From positions 1 to 6,997 of the forward strand of contig JAQTRB010000078.1 of the NCBI GenBank assembly GCA_028712015.1: DNA of 6,997 bases, read 5' to 3'. Shown here in pieces: positions 6,124-6,997 of the stretch. This stretch comes from Syntrophales bacterium (GTDB lineage Bacteria; Desulfobacterota; Syntrophia; Syntrophales; UBA5619). How positions within the stretch are numbered: position 1 is the first letter of the stretch; the number at the start of each line of letters is the position of its first letter. The position numbers were made by a program, and so were the translations under genes. The notes beneath the pieces were generated by a model. That model did not search any database. It was not told the origin of the DNA and saw only the letters and a program-made list of their open reading frames with translations.

Positions 6124-6127
6124 CTCC
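6124..6127 (-). promoter_or_regulatory. Ribosome-binding site fixing the GTG start of the HAD gene
   Basis: The complement of 6124-6127 reads GGAG, 5 nt before GTG at 6118 and 8 nt before GTG at 6115. The longer spacing is closer to the usual optimum, so the second GTG is preferred. The two differ by a single valine. Confidence 0.55.
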
Positions 6128-6185
6128 AGGTCGTCGGAATCCCGGGAACAGGTAAACCGGGGCAGGTTTCGCAAGGTCGCCGCAG

Positions 6186-6213
6186 AAAAAATGCATCGCC
6201 GTTCCCGCGGCGA
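6186..6213 (-). terminator. Candidate intrinsic terminator after mtnA
   Basis: On the minus strand TCGCCG (6213-6208) pairs perfectly with CGGCGA (6201-6196) around a 6-nt loop, and six T (6191-6186) follow after TGCA. It lies 51 nt past the mtnA stop. The stem is short (6 bp, mostly G-C) and the T-run is 4 nt away, so termination may be partial. Read-through into the HAD gene is possible because no clear promoter was found between 6185 and 6116. Confidence 0.5.
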
Positions 6214-6264
6214 GGACCCCTTCTGATTGAATTTTCGCCGGACGACATCTCCATGCCGGCCCCG

Positions 6265-6997
6265 TCAGGCATCGGATCGCCCCATGCATCGGGAAATGCC
6301 GACCGCGAGCGGGGGCCGCATGACGCCCGTCTCCGTGACGATTGCCGAAATCAGGCCATTCGGCGTCACGTCAAAAGCGGGATTCCAGACTGCGATCCCG
6401 TCCGGAGCGGTCCGAACGCCGCCGCAATGGGTCATCTCGTCGGGGTTTCGCTCCTCGATCGGAATCGCCGAGCCGTCCGGCAAAGCCGTATCGATCGTCG
6501 AGAGGGGCGCCGCGACGTAGAACGGGACCCCGTGCGCCTTCGCGAGGATCGCCAGCGCGTATGTTCCAATCTTGTTGGCCGTGTCACCATTGGCCGCGAT
6601 TCGGTCCGCGCCGACGATCACCAGATCGACCCGCGCGCGCTGCATCAGGAAACCCGCCATGCTGTCCGCAATCAGCGTACAGGGAATCCCCTCCCGCACG
6701 AGCTCCCAGGCCGTCAGCCTTGCCCCCTGAAGGACGGGGCGCGTTTCGTCGACAAATACATGAACCTTCTTTCCCGCCTCGTGCGCGGCGCGGATCACCC
6801 CGAGGGCCGTTCCGTATCCGGCGGTGGCGAGCGCCCCGGCGTTGCAGTGGGTCAGGATCCGGGCGTCGTCCGGGATCAGTTCGTTCCCCTTCCTCCCCAG
6901 TCGCCGGTTGATCGCCACATCCTCGTCACCGATCCGGATGGCCTCCGCCATGAGCGCCCGGCGGACCGCCCGAAACGGGTCGCCGTCCGCCGCTTCC
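6265..6997 (-). CDS. mtnA: S-methyl-5-thioribose-1-phosphate isomerase (N-terminus cut by window edge)
   Basis: The last 243 codons of MtnA are present, out of about 345-350 in the family. The enzyme converts 5-methylthioribose 1-phosphate to 5-methylthioribulose 1-phosphate in methionine salvage and belongs to the aIF2B/eIF2B-like isomerase fold. The frame is open to the right edge, and codons before the first internal ATG (6951) also fit the family, so that ATG is not the start. Key segments are THCNAGALAT, with the catalytic Cys encoded near 6846-6844, and VGADRIAANGD, with the catalytic Asp near 6606-6604. Their spacing of 80 residues equals that of Cys160 and Asp240 known from Bacillus subtilis MtnA. 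Also visible are VDETRPVLQGARLTAWEL, NKIGTYALAILAKAHGVPFY and the tail VTPNGLISAIVTETGV. Close relatives act on 5-deoxyribose 1-phosphate or ribose 1,5-bisphosphate, but these motifs fit MtnA best. No mtnK, mtnB, mtnC or mtnW is in view. Confidence 0.94.
   Translation of the reverse strand, partial: EAADGDPFRAVRRALMAEAIRIGDEDVAINRRLGRKGNELIPDDARILTHCNAGALATAGYGTALGVIRAAHEAGKKVHVFVDETRPVLQGARLTAWELVREGIPCTLIADSMAGFLMQRARVDLVIVGADRIAANGDTANKIGTYALAILAKAHGVPFYVAAPLSTIDTALPDGSAIPIEERNPDEMTHCGGVRTAPDGIAVWNPAFDVTPNGLISAIVTETGVMRPPLAVGISRCMGRSDA

Noticed and set aside
5192..6226. Plus-strand open frame (344 codons) covering the argF upstream region and the HAD gene
   Set aside because: Most of it is the complement of the HAD phosphatase. 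The translated sequence shows no family pattern and has no ribosome-binding site.
2282..6253. Shared 12-mer CGACATCTCCAT in two intergenic regions (near 2282 and 6242)
   Set aside because: A 12-base match is about what chance gives in a window this size. The copies sit differently relative to their genes, and no third copy was noticed.

Overview
The window is ordinary-looking bacterial chromosome, GC-rich (about 60% by eye), with long tightly packed genes. Nothing points to phage, plasmid, transposon, CRISPR or stable-RNA genes. The gene types (an amino-acid ABC importer, a GlcD-like FAD dehydrogenase, an FmdB-type zinc ribbon protein, ArgF next to PyrB, MtnA) would suit a Desulfobacterota or syntroph-type bacterium. 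That placement is a low-confidence guess from gene content, because no marker gene is present.

Left half, plus strand (1-2892). The end of a polar-amino-acid ABC transporter ATPase (GlnQ/HisP type) is followed after 2 nt by its permease, and 6 nt later by a complete GlcD-type FAD-linked 2-hydroxyacid dehydrogenase. These three look like one transcription unit. The substrate-binding protein and most of the ATPase must lie upstream of the window. After a 143-nt gap holding a good sigma70-type promoter comes a small FmdB-family zinc ribbon gene with a long acidic tail.

Centre (2893-3070). This is a convergent intergenic region between fmdB and the minus-strand genes. It holds only weak hairpins plus a compact 8-bp hairpin over the pyrB stop codon.

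Right half, minus strand (3071-6997), transcribed right to left. mtnA (5-methylthioribose-1-phosphate isomerase, N-terminus cut by the window edge) is followed by a candidate intrinsic terminator, then a HAD-superfamily phosphatase starting at GTG. Next is a 282-nt control region and the two-gene unit argF-pyrB. ArgF and PyrB are paralogous carbamoyltransferases that both consume carbamoyl phosphate, one for arginine (or citrulline breakdown) and one for pyrimidines. They are separated by 15 nt, so their expression is probably linked. A consensus -35 and a perfect 7-bp inverted repeat upstream of argF are the best candidate control elements.

I looked for an undescribed system and did not find a convincing one. 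The most useful leads are the transporter plus GlcD-like oxidase unit without visible GlcE/GlcF partners, the argF-pyrB pairing, the divergent N-terminally extended ATCase, and the possible operator upstream of argF.
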